This document shows, piece after piece, positions 5,196-5,402 of a stretch of DNA of 5,402 bases. Both the position numbers and the translations under genes were made by a program. Source of the stretch: an uncultured Chitinophagaceae bacterium (GTDB lineage: Bacteria > Bacteroidota > Bacteroidia > Chitinophagales > Chitinophagaceae); the NCBI GenBank assembly GCA_937897585.1, contig CALCNY010000275.1, forward strand, positions 1-5,402. The letters are read 5' to 3'. The number at the start of each line of letters is the position of its first letter. Positions within the stretch are counted from its first letter, which is position 1. The notes under the pieces were generated by a model. That model saw nothing but the letters and a program-made list of their open reading frames with translations, had not been told where the DNA came from and made no database searches.

Positions 5196-5402
5196 TACCT
5201 TCTCCACCATTTCATTAATCTCCTCAGATACTTTAATGTAGTAAATAGCAGGAATGAAAAGTCCGGCGAAAAGTATAGAGCGTATAATCGTGTCTACATA
5301 GATATTCATAACAAATGGAATCATGTAAACCAGTCCGAAAATCAATAATGAAACGGACAGAATTTTGATGTGTTTTAAACTATAAGGTTGCCAGCCATAT
5401 TT
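5175..5402 (-). CDS. C-terminal part of a multi-pass membrane protein, probably a Wzx-like polysaccharide flippase
   Basis: Only the last 75 residues are in the window; the frame is open to the right edge and stops at TGA (5177-5175). A basic/aromatic segment, KYGWQPYSLKHIK, leads into a hydrophobic helix at residues 14-32 (LSVSLLIFGLVYMIPFVMN within it). A polar turn with VDTIIRS (36-42) follows, then a second helix at 43-56 and a short cytoplasmic tail, IKVSEEINEMVEKVV. This helix-IIRS-helix-K-x-S-x-EIN pattern resembles the end of Bacteroidota oligosaccharide flippase/polysaccharide biosynthesis proteins as I recall them, which move lipid-linked sugars across the inner membrane. With so little of the protein visible, the family call is tentative. 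The last residues (VQRFKG) are encoded by units of the adjacent 9-nt repeat array. Confidence 0.6.
   Translation of the reverse strand, partial: KYGWQPYSLKHIKILSVSLLIFGLVYMIPFVMNIYVDTIIRSILFAGLFIPAIYYIKVSEEINEMVEKVVQRFKG

Overview
The window looks like chromosomal DNA from a member of the phylum Bacteroidota. Four start regions or RNA 5' ends have a close upstream match to the Bacteroidota -7 promoter element TAnnTTTG. Start codons lack clear Shine-Dalgarno sequences. The sequence is AT-rich, and the protein families (TonB C-terminal-domain secreted protein, Wzx-like flippase tail) are of the Bacteroidota type. I cannot place it below phylum with confidence; a Chitinophagales/Sphingobacteriales-like lineage is only a guess.

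Layout from left to right. Positions 1-616 hold a minus-strand HepT/MntA-type (type VII) toxin-antitoxin pair: the nucleotidyltransferase antitoxin is upstream and overlaps the HEPN toxin by 14 nt, and the toxin is cut at its last few residues by the window edge. Positions 617-886 are gene-free, with only an imperfect inverted repeat. Positions 887-1255 (minus) are tmRNA (ssrA), with a predicted tag of GNTTYAMAA. Divergent from it is prfC, peptide chain release factor 3 (1428-3014, plus). Convergent with prfC is a minus-strand pair that is probably one transcript: purB (adenylosuccinate lyase, 3651-4988) followed 9 nt later by a small secreted TonB-C-terminal-domain protein (3189-3641). The right edge (5175-5402, minus) is the C-terminal end of a membrane protein resembling a polysaccharide flippase.

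The genes are mostly housekeeping. ssrA and prfC form a divergent pair of translation termination/ribosome rescue functions, and purB serves purine synthesis. The most unusual content is between genes. Three spacers (1301-1401, 3034-3078, 5072-5195) carry arrays of a degenerate 9-nt unit, consensus GTTCAAnnn. In two of them the units run tandemly in one direction and then tandemly in the reverse direction, so each spacer is a large palindrome with a perfect 12- or 15-bp core. The third array has one orientation only. At 5175-5195 the array runs into the coding sequence and supplies the last residues and stop codon of the flippase-like gene. This repeat family is the best candidate for something undescribed here; everything else fits known families.
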